Positions 10,997 to 21,870 of a DNA stretch of 47,603 bases are shown here, in pieces. Origin of the DNA: Haplomitrium mnioides (Eukaryota > Marchantiophyta > Haplomitriopsida > Calobryales); assembly GCA_049999725.1 (NCBI GenBank), contig JBNGIS010017248.1:1-47603 (forward strand). Direction: 5' to 3'. The stretch's first letter is position 1. Each line of letters begins with the position of its first letter. A program made the position numbers and the translations under genes. The notes below the pieces were generated by a model. The model was given only the letters and a program-made list of their open reading frames with translations, was not told where the DNA came from and did no database searches.

Positions 10997-13785
10997 CTCC
11001 CCCTCGAGCTCAACCTTTGTACACCAAGTTGTCGTCTGAATTTCTGCAACTTTTCGGCGCCCAACGCCTTCGTAAAAATATCAGCAACCTGTCCTTCAGT
11101 GCTGATGTACAGCAGATCAATCACCCTGGCCAACACTTTCTCTCTCACAAAATGATAATGCACCTCAATGTGCTTTGAACGTGCATGAAAAACAGGATTG
11201 TTAGCCAATTGAATACTGCTAATATTGTCGCAATGAACCTTCACTGGTTCCTCCACTCTGACATCCAAATCCTGTAATAATTTCAGTAACCACATTACCT
11301 CATAGGTGGCCATGGCTGCCCCCCTGTATTCAGCCTCCGTACTCGATAAAGCAACTGTAGGTTGCTTTTTGCTGCTCCAAGCAATTCCAGCACTCCCAAA
11401 TGAAAAAACAAAGCCACTAGTGGACCTCCTATCACTGGCACTTCCTGCCCAATTTGCATATGTGAAACCAAAAAGCTCAAATTTGTTGTTGCTGTCATAA
11501 AACAGCCCATATTGAATTGTAGCTTTTACATACCGAAAAATTCTGCGCACTACATCCAAATGTTGCTTCCTTGGTTCCTGCATAAACTGACTTACCAGAC
11601 CTACAGCATAGCTTAGATCTGGTCTGGTGATGGTAATGTAAATCAGGCTGCCTACCATCTGTCTGAACCCTGTTGGATCCTCAATCAACTCTCCTTCATG
11701 ACCAATCATTTTTGTATTCTGATCTAAAGGAGTTGCAATCGGTTTGCAACTTGTCATGCCATATTTGGCCAACATATCCAAGGCATACTGCCTCTGGATC
11801 ATCCATATTCCCTGCTATGTTTTAATCACCTCAATTCCAAGGAAATGTCGTAACTCACCAAGATCCTTCATGTCAAACTTTTGTTGCAGCAATTTCTTCA
11901 CTTCAGCAATATCTTGCTCACTCCCTCCTGTCATAATCAAATCATCTACATAGATCAGAATGAGCATCATACCTTTCTCTGTTTTCCTTACATATAGAGA
12001 ATAATCAGCGTTTGACACCTTGAAGCCCACCGAAACAAGATATTCGCCTATCTTGTTAGACCATGCTCGAGGTGCTTGCTTCAACCCATATAGTGCCTTC
12101 TTCAGCTTGCATACCTGATCTGAATGCTCAAGATCAACAAAACCAGGTGGCTGTACCATGTACACCTCCTCTTCAAGCTCCCCATGTAGAAATGCATTTT
12201 TTACATCCATTTGTTGCAAAGTCCACTTTTTCGATGCAACTAGTGCTATAACTGCCCGAACAGTTGTCATTCTTGCTACAGGGCTGAAGGTCTCCTCGTA
12301 GTCTATCCCATGAGTCTGGGCATACCCCTTGGCCACTAACCTGGCCTTAAATCTGCTTATGTTGCCATCTTCACTCCTCTTCAACTTGTAGACCCATTTG
12401 CATCCAATTGCTTTCTTCCCTTCGGGTAAATCGACCAGCTCCCAAGTCTGGTTTTTCTGAAGAGCTTCCATCTCTTCTACCATTGCAGCTTCCCATCTCT
12501 CATCTCCTATAGCATCCTCAAATATGACAGGTTCTTTCTCAGTGATCACTTGCACCATGTATGCTTGATGTGCTGCGAACGCTCCTTTGTGTATCAACCT
12601 GTCGACAGGGTACTTCACCCTGTTACTTCTGCGCAAAGGTATGGGTATGCTTTGTACCTGCTGCTCCTTTTGTTTTTGGCTTGATGTTGAAGTTGAGAGT
12701 AATCTCAGTTCTTCATCCAGGTTTTCAGAATCACCACTGCCTCCTTCTCCTAGAGACATTTCAGATTGAGAGTTATTTGGAGTATATTGCTCCAAATTCC
12801 TGCGCAGCCTTCCTTGCCATGTACTAGTGCTGCCACTGCTGCTGCCTTCACCATATGGTCCACTCAATACTTGCGTTTGCTGAGTTGGTTCTGACACAAC
12901 CTGTTTTCCATTTGTCTCACTTGTGTCATCAACCGATTTCTGCCCGTACCAAGTACTTAACTCATCAAATACTACATCTCTACTCACCCTCAGCATGCGT
13001 GTAGTAGGACAATAGCACCTATACCCTTTCTGCTCATTTGAATATCCAATGAAGACACACTTTTCAGCTTTTGGATCTAACTTGCTACGTGTCTCAACTG
13101 GTACATGGACATAAGCAATACAGCCAAACACTTTCAAGTGTGAAATGTCTGGGCGTCTCCCTGCAAACTTCTCTTCTGGCATCATGCCATGAACTGCAGC
13201 TGTAGGTGTTCTATTCATAATATAAACAACAGTAGATACTGCTTCTGCCCAATAATAGTGTGGCATATTTTTCTCATTCATCAAAGCTCTTGCCACCTCT
13301 GCTATGTGTCGGTTCTTCCTTTCAGCAACTCCATTTTGTTGAGGTGTATACCTGCATGTTTGCTGCCTTTTAATCCCTTCTCTTTGTAGGTAGGTGCAGA
13401 ATTCTGTGGAGAAATATTCTCCTCCACCATTTGACCTCAGGCACTTGATTTGCTGCCCCTTCTCTTTTTCCACCATAGCTCTAAAATGTTTGAAGTGATC
13501 AAACACTTCACTCTTCTGCTTCATGAAATAGATCCAGATTTTTCTAGAGTAATCATCAATGAAGGTCACATAGTATGTACACCCTCCAATGGATCCTGTT
13601 TTTGTTGGACCCCACACATCTAAATGGACCACCTCAAGTGGCTTCCTTGCCACATATGCATCATGGGGGAATGCTTGCCTTGCCTGTTTACCAAACTGGC
13701 ATGCTTCACATATTTTCTGCATTCCTTCTACCTTGAACTTGGGAAACCCACTGACTACCCCTAAGCCCTGCATATTCCTCAATTT
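10960..13785 (-). pseudogene. Copia pol: integrase, reverse transcriptase, RNase H
   Basis: Read on the minus strand from about 13830: the integrase zinc finger (W-H-K-R-I-G, then C-E-A-C) is followed by the core with H-L-D-V-W-G-P, R-S-N-G-G-G-E-Y and N-G-V-A-E-R-K-N. The middle catalytic Asp is Asn here (13429-13431; R-S-D-N-G-G-E-Y is usual). Reverse transcriptase follows with A-R-L-V-A-K-G-Y, D-V-K-N-A-F-L-H-G, L-Y-G-L-K-Q-A-P-R-A-W and the catalytic Y-V-D-D (about 11945). An in-frame TAG at 11815-11817 precedes RNase H. RNase H has S-S-T-E-A-E-Y and D-I-F-T-K-A-L, but Y-A-N-W-A-G in place of the usual Y-A-D-W-A-G (11452-11454). A one-base deletion near 13785 separates it from gag-protease. 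Together these lesions make autonomous activity unlikely. Confidence 0.93.
10997..11006 (-). promoter_or_regulatory. Polypurine tract of the Copia element
   Basis: Minus-strand CGAGGGGGAG sits immediately 5' of the 3' LTR, the required place for plus-strand priming. Confidence 0.85.
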
Positions 13786-15227
13786 TGAACATTAACATTC
13801 CCAATCCTTTTGTGCCATATCTCTATGTCTGACACAACTCCCGTACCGTGTACAAACATGGCTTCTGAAATTTCAGGCATGTTTACATCCAATGTGAACA
13901 TCCTGCCACTCCTACTTCCTTTTGTGATGAGGTTACAATTGTCTCCCCAATCCTCAATAAACACACCAGTGGGGTTAAACCTGACCTGCATATTCTGCTC
14001 TACACAATGTCCAACTGAGATCAAGTTTTTCTGAATCATTGGCACATGCATCACATTAGATATGCACTTTGTTTTGCCATTCTCCAGTACTATTGGTATG
14101 CTGCCAATCTGATGGATAGGATGCATAGTAGAATCACCTATCTCCACATAACCAGGTGTACTCAAATTTCTGGTTTCCTTAAACCACTCTCCGTGGCCTG
14201 TCATGTGATTAGAACATGCAGAATCAACAAACCACTTATCTCCATCATTGTTTTGCTTCCCATACGCTATAGATGAGCATCCATGCTGCATGACAAACAA
14301 TATCTCATTGTTTGCCTTGCTGGAACTTGCATAGTTCCCCTGCACTCTGTTGTTTCTCATGTCATTCTTTTTTTTGTAGCAATCCTTTGCCATGTGACCT
14401 GGCTTACCACAATAATAGCAGCCTCCTCCTGAATGTTGTGGTTGGCTTCTACGTCCTCTGTTACTCCCCTTGCCTCTGAACAGGCCTCTACCACCAAACT
14501 GGTTTGGTTGGCAATGCTGATTTTGCGCATTGTCGTTTGAACGACCTCTGCCAGCATTACTCCTACCATAGCTTCTGCCTCCTCTTCCTCTACCCCTATT
14601 AGAGTAGAATGCTTGTTCTTGACTACTTGAGGCACCTCCTCCAATGTCAAGTTCTTCTACCACTAGCATGGCAATCAACTGTGAAAAGGATGTGGTTCCT
14701 TCTCTCGTCCTCATTGATGCTTTGAACTATTTATACTCTTTGCCTAAACCATTTAGGCAAACTGCCACCATGGCACTCTCTTTCACTTCTTCTCCAACAT
14801 TTGCTAGCTGCTCAGCTAGTGATTTGATCTTCAAAGCAAAGGCATATACATTCATTTTTTCCTTTTGCAGATTAAAAAATTCCATATGTAATACCAGCTT
14901 CCTTGCATCTGACGTAATGGCATATCTCTCTTTCAGGATGTCCCAAGCTTCCTTGAGTGTCTTAGCTGCTGACACATAACCCATCATCTTGTCATCGACA
15001 GTGATGGTTAGCCAGTACAATAGCTTGTGGACCTTCTCTATATGTGTCTTGAAGGCTTGCATCTCCTCACTGGATGGGGACGGGCCTAAGACTGGTTCAA
15101 CTTCATCTCATGTGATGAAGTCCCAGTACCCTCTTCCTTTTATAAAGTTTGTCATTCTGATTGACCAAATATTATAATTGTTTTCACTCAGTTTCTCACT
15201 GACTATCTGAGAGATTCCATCTGCCAT
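13779..15227 (-). pseudogene. Copia gag and protease
   Basis: Gag starts at the ATG at 15227 (M-A-D-G-I-S), followed by the Copia-type Gag helices with N-Y-N-I-W-S and later A-W-D-I-L-K-E-R-Y. In-frame stops lie at 15108-15110 (TGA) and 14727-14729 (TAG). An RG-rich basic linker (G-R-G-R-G-G-R-S-Y) precedes one CCHC zinc knuckle, C-Y-Y-C-G-K-P-G-H-M-A-K-D-C (about 14420-14379), which packages RNA. The aspartic protease has W-F-V-D-S-A-C-S-N-H-M (about 14240), in the D-S-A form. The frame runs into integrase but hits a stop at 13779 because of a one-base deletion. The 97.5% LTR identity argues that the breaks are recent. Confidence 0.92.
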
Positions 15228-16614
15228 CTTCCTTGCTGGCTTAAATGAACTGTACTATCGGCTTTGTATAGTTTCAGGTTTCAGGGATTTCAAGTGTTTG
15301 ATGTTGAGCTTATGTGTGAAGAGTTCCAGGCGTTATGACAGCAGATGAGAAAACTACAGACCTTAACTACTGCCTTCGAGAAGAGTTGTGATCAACTGAT
15401 CCCTGAACTGATGCCTCTCCACTTGATGATTTCCACCAAAGCCAACCGTGCTCATCGATTCTTCTTCAGCACTTGCAATCTGTTCTCTACTTTGATCACA
15501 TTCAAATCAATCTGCACATATGCTTCAATCAGGTATGCTCTTCTCTGTCTTCTGGAATTTGTTTTGCCCAACTGAAGCAACACCAGCTTCAAATCAAATT
15601 GATTCCTGCTCAAATATTTTGCCTTCTACTCGACTTCCTTCTCCTTTCGATTTCTGTTCGATTTATGCAATCTCCTTCCTCCAATTCTTCTTCAACAACA
15701 GGTAATAGCTCTTTGATTGTTGCCTTGATGTTTCTTGAATTCTTGCAATTCTCCTTTGTCTTCTTTGATTCTTCTTCAACATCAACCAAAGACCCTCCTT
15801 TGATTCTTCTCCGAATTCCTCTTCGATGCTCTTCACCAACAACAAAACCTGTGATTTTGCTGCTGCGATTTCTCAAGCAACAAACTTGAATTGAGTGGCA
15901 GAGCTCTGCAAGTTCGACTTTGAATTTTGGAAACCCTAGAACTCTTCGCGAGTTCTTCTTCAGCAAATTTCTTCACCTTCACTTTTGCTGTCCTTCAATT
16001 CTGTTGTTTCGATTCAAGTGATTCGATCTCCAATCGAATTGTCTCCTCCAGGCAACCCTGCTGCACTCACAGACAGGCAGAAATGACTTCGATTTCTGCC
16101 TTCCAACACTCTGATCGATTTGCTCGAGCTCTTCAGCTTCGACCCCTATTCGAACCGACGAGCAGAACTCTTTGAGTTTTGCTTTGAATAAGCTCCTTCG
16201 ACCACCAATTGAATCGCCTCCTCTGGGTGATGCTGCTGCGACCAAGAGCTGGCAGAAATTCTTTTGATTTCTGCCTCAAAGCAGCCCCGATTCTTCTTCG
16301 AGCTCTTTTCTTCCAATCCGCTTGCTCTCTTTGTTAAAGGCTGGAAACCCTAAAAACCAGCGAATTCTTCTTCAGCGAAATGTCGAATTTGTCGAGTCTA
16401 TTGTCTTCAGTTCTTCAGCAGTAGTCTTCTGTCTTCAATTCTTCAGCAAATTCTTTCTTCACTAACACTAGCACTTTTCTTCTGCACCAAATGTTTCTGC
16501 AACCGATTTGATAGCCGGGGGAGCCTCTTCGACCAAGGCTTTTTTTTTTTTTTTTTCTTCCTTCTCCTCAAAAGTATTCTGCTCCGTAGTGTAACGCCAC
16601 TTCCTGTTCCTGAA
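15228..16614 (-). other. Long Copia 5' leader with internal duplication
   Basis: About 1.39 kb separate the primer site from the gag start. The plus strand is C/T-rich ('ttcttcttcagc'-type words), so the transcribed strand is G/A-rich. An imperfect duplication of roughly 180 bp is visible: 16025-16090 ('aattgtctcctccaggcaac') resembles 16208-16270 ('aattgaatcgcctcctctgg'). Short open frames here have no recognisable domain. Confidence 0.6.
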
Positions 16615-16629
16615 CCTGCTCTGATACCA
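16615..16629 (-). promoter_or_regulatory. Primer-binding site, tRNA-Met type
   Basis: The minus strand reads TGGTATCAGAGCAGG directly after the LTR end TTTACA. TGGTATCAGAGC is the common plant tRNA-iMet 3'-end complement. Confidence 0.95.
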
Positions 16630-16828
16630 TGTAAACAATTACACTGCGCTCACGGGGTGTGGAGAAAAACTGCATATATTCACAAATGGCTCGATGGCCT
16701 CAAAAAATACATCAAAGGGAGGAGTGCACACGTAACTCCAATCTGCCCCACATATAAAATGAACCCTAACTAAACTAAGGGGGCTGCCAGCTCAGCCTGG
16801 CAGCCTATTAGAGCTCGATATTTCAACA
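16630..16828 (-). repeat. 5' LTR of the Copia element
   Basis: 199 bp, bounded TG...CA on either strand. It matches 10798-10996 except at 5 positions. It holds the element's promoter; a TATA-like 'catatataaaatg' is visible in it, but only on the plus strand. Confidence 0.95.
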
Positions 16829-16925
16829 ATTATTGGTGCCAAATGAACATGCTTGTTGAGTTTACTTACAAACACAACAATTGTAGTAAACCTACAAGTT
16901 ATAGTTGAAAGTAAAGTGACAAGAT
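16829..16925 (-). pseudogene. Ty3/gypsy integrase remnant, upstream half
   Basis: The minus strand encodes S-L-D-L-V-T-L-L followed by I-V-V-F-V-S-K-L-N-K-H-V-H-L-A-P-I. This matches the start of a gypsy integrase core (S-M-D-F-V-T, then a V-V-D-R-L-S-K-M-A-H-F-like strand). It is continuous in order with 10797-10100, so the Copia element landed within this integrase. Confidence 0.75.
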
Positions 16926-17379
16926 CCAAACTTACATGTTTCAAATGAGTAGAACATTCATTACTATAAATCAAGAACATAATACTCAAAGCATGAACTA
17001 TTTTTTTCCTGCAAAAGAATCTATGATTTTAGATTCAAAACATCAGAAAAATTTGGGTTTTTTTATAAAAACTTTTGCACGTTTTCTACAAGTTTGTTTG
17101 ATGGAAATGAAATATTTGCATGTAAAATGTACTAAAATTCTTAGTTTTTGTAAAAATATTGAAAACATCAATTCAATCAAAGACCAAAACGTGTTTTTCT
17201 TATACATATAAACTTGTAATTTAGCTAGAAAATTTTCAACGCCGCGAATTTCCAACAATTCTCAAAATTAATGGATTTTCAAGTCAAATTTATAGTTCAA
17301 ATTTTGTGTGAGTATATACGTGATTTCATTATCAATAAATTATATGAAAAATAGAAAAAAACATATGGGGTAAGGCTCT
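16926..17379. other. AT-rich sequence, no gene
   Basis: Words such as 'attcttagtttttgtaaaaa' (about 17137) recur at 4790 and 18930, suggesting a decayed piece of the same inverted-repeat element family. Confidence 0.35.
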
Positions 17380-18065
17380 ATAGTCAAAGCGCCCAAGGGT
17401 TTTAGCAGTCAATGGTGCATGAGGTTTTGAGTTATGCTTCAAGGTCCATGCGCGCATAGGGATCAATAGTCAAAGTGTGTCGAGGTTTCAACATTCTATG
17501 CGCATAAAAGGTTTCAAATTCCTCTACATAGTCAATACATATATAGGATTCAATATTCTAGGTGTGCAATAGGTTCCAAGTTTTGCTTCGGAGTTCCTAC
17601 GCATGCAAGATCTATTAGTCTAAGAGGAAGAGGAATTCCAAGTNNNNNNNNNNCTACGCATGCAAGATCTATTAGTCTAAGAGGAAGAGGAATTCCAAGT
17701 TTTGCTTCAAAATCCATATGCACAACAAGTTTATATATCTGCTTCAAAATCATTGTGTGCTAAGGTTTGAGTAGTAATTGTGCACAATGGGTTGCCAATC
17801 CAAGCATACAAGTGGTTGTGAGTTCTACTTTGGAGTTCTAGCACACATAGGCTTTATCAGTCCAAGCCGGTTCAAGAGTCTAAGTTTCACTTTGGAGTCT
17901 ATGCACGCATAAGGATCCTAACTCTGCTTTGGACTACATGCTTGCACAGGCTTAGGTATTCTATATACCTATGGGCTTCAACAATCCAAGCGCGCATGGG
18001 GTTTTGAGTTCAACTTTAGAGGTCATGCGTGTATAGATTTAAGAAGTCTATATATGCAAATGCTT
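17380..18065. repeat. Palindrome-core tandem array 1
   Basis: Irregular units of about 40-60 bp such as 'gttttgagttatgcttcaag' followed by 'gtccatgcgcgcataggg'. Each unit carries one variant of the self-complementary core (A)TGCGCGCA(T). The array is interrupted by the N gap at 17644-17653. Confidence 0.75.
17597..17700. other. Assembly gap flanked by an exact 47-bp duplication
   Basis: Ten Ns occupy 17644-17653. The 47 bases before (17597-17643) and the 47 after (17654-17700) are identical, starting 'ctacgcatgcaagatctatt'. This is what unmerged overlapping contig ends look like. The real locus may lack both the Ns and one copy. Confidence 0.9.
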
Positions 18066-18712
18066 CCGAGCAATAGGTATGCAAGAATAAACATAGCAAT
18101 TTTTTTATCTTCAATAGTATGATGAACAAAATGAAAAGTAGTATTTTTATTTGAAGGATATTAAAAGATGTTAAGACTCAATGAACCATGATAAACACTA
18201 AAGATTATCAAAAACTTAGAAGTATATTGGATTTATATAGAATTTGGTATTTATCCTTAAAGAGTCTATGAGCTTATAGAGTTCAACCTCAACAAAAAAG
18301 TCATTGGAATATAAATATTCATAAAAATTAGACAATATATACAATGGAGGAGGTTGTTGTAGAAACAACTTAAAGTCCAAAGTCTCTCGTAGAAGAGTTG
18401 CTTGTGGTTTTAGATTATATTACTATTGTAACGCCTCACTAAGACTAGCATCTTTACATATTTCAAACATTTCTAGAATATGCTAAACATTGATCAATTT
18501 GATCATGAGTATGATTGACTATAAGACATTTCTAGCAATCAAGAGACTAAAATATCCAAACAATATAGAACTCTTATTCTCTCATATTGTGTTGTCAATG
18601 TAAAGATACAAAGTAGAAGGTAAAGGCCCTTAAAATTCACATAAATATTTTGTTAAATATTGCAACTGTCAAGTTGAAGTCACTTATCAAGCTGACATTA
18701 GTTAAAAAGACC
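18066..18712. other. AT-rich sequence, no gene
   Basis: Dense stops in all frames; no repeat or motif recognised. It forms the left flank of the inverted-repeat unit. Confidence 0.4.
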
Positions 18713-18716
18713 CTTG

Positions 18717-18780
18717 AATAACCGCTACTTTGAACTATGAATAGGCTACTCATAACATGAACTTTTTTTTTTCTTTTGAA
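18717..18780 (+). repeat. Left terminal inverted repeat (alpha-type)
   Basis: After the shared first ~25 bases it reads 'taggctactcataacatgaa' and then a T run. That is the same sub-terminal sequence as the end at 150, and different from the ends at 25263 and 34434. Confidence 0.65.
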
Positions 18781-19389
18781 AAAAACGTTATTTTCAAGCT
18801 CAAAAAACAAAGAAAACGAGGTTAATTTTCCAAAAACAAAACTATTTGAGTTTTGTTTGTTCATTTTTGGCAATTTTAACAAGCTTGATAGATGAAGAAG
18901 CAATTTCGTTACGCAAAATTGAATGATGTTCTTAGTTTTTGTGAAAATGTTAGAAATCTTGAAATAAATGAAAAGCATAAAAATTGTGGTTTGTTTTCAC
19001 AAAAAACTTGCATTTGGGATAAAATATATTTCAAAGCTAAAAATTTGAAATGAATGTCAAAATAATGTCATTTTGAAATAAATTTTGTTGTACAAACTTC
19101 ATGCGCGCATAGACATAATGCCACTAAAATTTTATTCTTTTTTGAAAAACTAATAGATTACTTGAGAAAAAGCCCAAGTAGACCAGAAGTCAATGGAATC
19201 AGTTTGGAGTTCCAAGGGACAAGAGCTTCAAAACCTATCCTTGTATGGAGTTTAGAGCTTTATTTGAGGTACAAGCAAGAAAGAGGCTTTTCATTCTACT
19301 TCAAAGTCCATACACGCGAAGGGTTAAGTAGTCATGCTCTTACAATGGTTTAGCAACTCAAAATCCTCTAAAACTCAAAGATTCATATG

Positions 19390-20290
19390 CGCAAAGGAGT
19401 CATAGCTCAAAATAAAAAGGGCTAGAGCAATGAAACAAGCAGTGGGTTTAGAAATGTGCCTCTAAGTATAAACACGTAAAGTGCTCCAAGTTTTCGACTA
19501 TAGTCCTTGCAAAAAAAAGGTTTAGAGTTCCACATCAAAGTCTTTGAGCGGTTTAGGTTATAAGTTCTATACAATAGTCTTTGTATGTACAAGGTTCAAG
19601 ATTTTGTATCAGAGTCTAAGCGTGCAGGATGCCCCGACTTCTGCACCAAAGTTTATGCGCACATAGGAATCCGAGTTCTACATCTGAGTACTCGTCAATA
19701 AAGACTATGCTCATAAAGGGTTTTGAACTCCACAATAGAGTCTATGTGCACATAAGGTTTTGACTTGTGCATCAAAGTCTATGAGCTCATTGAGCTTTGG
19801 GCTCTAGATCAAAGTCTAAGTTTTGACTTATGCATCAAAGTTTATGTGTGCCTAGGGCTCCGAGTTCTTGATCATAGTCTAGGTTTCAACTTGTGCAGCA
19901 AAGTCTATATGCGCATAGTGTTCTGAGTTCTAGATCAAAGTCTAAGTTTTGACTTGTGCATCAAAGTCTATGTGCACATGGGGTTCCCAGTTCTAGATCA
20001 TAGTCTAGGTTTTGACTTATGTATCAAAGTCTAAATTCACATAAGGTTCTGAGTTCTAGATCAAAGTCTAGGTTTGAACTTGCGCATCAAAGTCTATGCG
20101 TGCATAGGGTTCTGAGCTCTAGATCAAAGTATAGGTTTCGACTTGTGCATCAAAGTCTATGCGCGCATAGAGATACGAGTTCTAGACTAAAGTCTAGGTT
20201 TCTACTTGTGCATCACAGTCTATGTGCGCATAAGGTTCTGAGTTCTAGATCAATGTCTAGATGCGCTTAAGGTTCTGAGTTTTGATTTCT
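19390..20290. repeat. Palindrome-core tandem array 2 with a regular 62-64 bp core section
   Basis: From about 19730 to 20290 there are roughly eight units of 62-64 bp. Each reads 'ggttctgagttctagatcaa', then 'agtctaggtttcgacttgtg', then 'catcaaagtctatgcgcgca'. The first part (19390-19730) is more diverged. An open frame at 20019-20270 exists because the unit is near 63 bp, a multiple of three; its peptide is periodic and is not treated as a gene. Confidence 0.85.
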
Positions 20291-21759
20291 AGATCATTGA
20301 AGTTGCTAAAATGATATAAGAATATTTCAAATGGAAGAGAGATAGTTGTAGAGGAGAGATTTTTGCCAAGAGAATGTGACTTTGGCAAGTTGAGTTATGC
20401 TGAAAGAATGTTTGGAGAGGAAATGGCAAGGCAAAGAGTTGAATCTGAACTACATTGGAGGGAGTCTCTAGGGAGATTCGAGAGAAAATCTTTTGAGATT
20501 CAATGAGATGATTTTCCCAAGAGACTTGGCCAAAGAGATCTAAAGAAGCAATGTGTTAAGAGCAAAATTGTTTTCTCTAATAGATTGGTTGCAAATGTCC
20601 CACTACAAAGAGGGATTTCATTGAGAGCAGAGTTTATAGAGGAGACATTGTAGTAAGGTCAACTAAGCTTGCTAGATTTTACGACTCAAACTTTTGAAGT
20701 TTTGGGAAGGTTTGAAACAACAACAATAAATGTTGATGTAGCTTATTATGTCTTGAATTAAAGGTGGATCCAAACACAAATAAAAAGGATCATCTCTTGT
20801 AGCTGATCAAAAACAATGTCAAAGTCATGCTGCCACCATTTTTTATTTCTAGACAAAAGTTTTCAAGCTTCGTGTTGTTAGAGAATGCCCAAATGTAATA
20901 TTGATATCTTTTGCAACTATGATTGCATTTAGAGGCTTGTAAGGCTGCATCAAAGAACCAAAAGACCTACCATTGAATATTCCTTAGTCATTTATATGCA
21001 TTACTAAAAAACTTGCTATAGGAGAAAAGCCAGACAACTCAAGGTTTAAATGATTCAATAAGAGAGTATGGTCGTATGGGCAGATCTATTGTTTCTTTTC
21101 TTGGTCTACCCGCTCAAGTGAACAATGAAGATCTAATACCAAAAGTCTAGCAAGTTTGTCACAACACTCTCCATTGAACTCTTTGGTTAATTTATTGATT
21201 GGAAGTCTTTTAGGAAAATAATCTTTCTAAGATTCTCATAGAAAATTCATAGAAGAAACCAGAAGAATTTGTGCTCTTATCTTGAACAAATGCAACAAAA
21301 CAACCAATAGAAATCTAGGCAATAGTGTAGATTTCTTGAAGAATTTCTGCACTCTAGACAATTTCTTGAAAAATTTCTGCACTCACAACTTTAGAAAGCT
21401 CGTGCGAGCAAGGGCTCGTGAAGACTAGCTCCAAATCCCAAGCATAATGTTTTCAGCTGAAACATTCTCTTTGATATTTTCTCATGAAAAATCTAAAGAA
21501 GAAGCCTAAAGAATCATTGCTCACATCATGATTGAATGCCAAATCCATCCATGTGAGCAACTGCCGAATCCATCTGCTCATGTGCATAGAACACTTCACA
21601 AAGGGAACACTCTTTTTGTTGTTTTCTCATCAAAAAATCTTTAAAAAAAGCCTAACAAATCGCTTGCTCATATCGCGATCGAATGCAACACAACAACAAT
21701 ACACCTCCATAGATTTCTTGCCAAAATTCATAAGCTGATGTGCGGAGGACTTCACGGAG
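20291..21759. other. Decayed sequence, one coding-like stretch on the plus strand
   Basis: An open frame without ATG at about 20333-20506 gives a charged peptide (R-E-I-V-V-E-E-R-F-L-P-R-E-C-D-F-G-K-L and onward) with protein-like composition. It ends at a TGA, and related frames continue brokenly to about 20800. No family is recognised. The rest to 21759 has no signal. Confidence 0.3.
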
Positions 21760-21870
21760 GTCTTTAGAGAGCCTATGCGCGCATGGGCTCTCAAAAACCT
21801 AACTCAGACCCTATGCGGGCATAGTCGGGTGGAAAAACCGGAAGCCTATGCGCGCATTGAGTTTTGAAAC
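21760..21870. repeat. Short palindrome-core cluster
   Basis: Three core variants: 'cctatgcgcgcatgggctct', 'cctatgcgggcatag' and 'cctatgcgcgcattgag'. Confidence 0.6.

Larger units (their letters stand above)
10798..16828 (-). mobile_element. Ty1/Copia LTR retrotransposon, nearly complete, recently inserted
   Basis: The element is 6,031 bp, coding on the minus strand, with 199-bp LTRs at both ends that differ at 5 positions (about 97.5% identity). A tRNA-Met primer site abuts the 5' LTR and a purine tract abuts the 3' LTR. The domain order is gag, zinc knuckle, protease, integrase, reverse transcriptase, RNase H, the Copia order with integrase before RT. The polyprotein frame would start at 15227 and end at 10960, inside the 3' LTR (about 1,420 codons). 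It is disabled by three in-frame stops (15108-15110, 14727-14729, 11815-11817) and one frameshift near 13785. The insertion disrupted an older gypsy integrase. Confidence 0.95.

Noticed and set aside
16792-16989. Minus-strand 65-aa ORF as a separate gene
   Set aside because: It fuses the gypsy integrase remnant to the first bases of the Copia LTR; the fusion is created by the insertion.
17550-17753. Minus-strand ORF with an internal duplicated segment
   Set aside because: It spans the N gap and the duplicated contig ends, so the repeat in the peptide is an assembly effect.
17380-18065. CRISPR-like array
   Set aside because: Units are diverged, repeats and spacers are not distinguishable as in CRISPR, and the context is a plant nuclear genome with retrotransposons.
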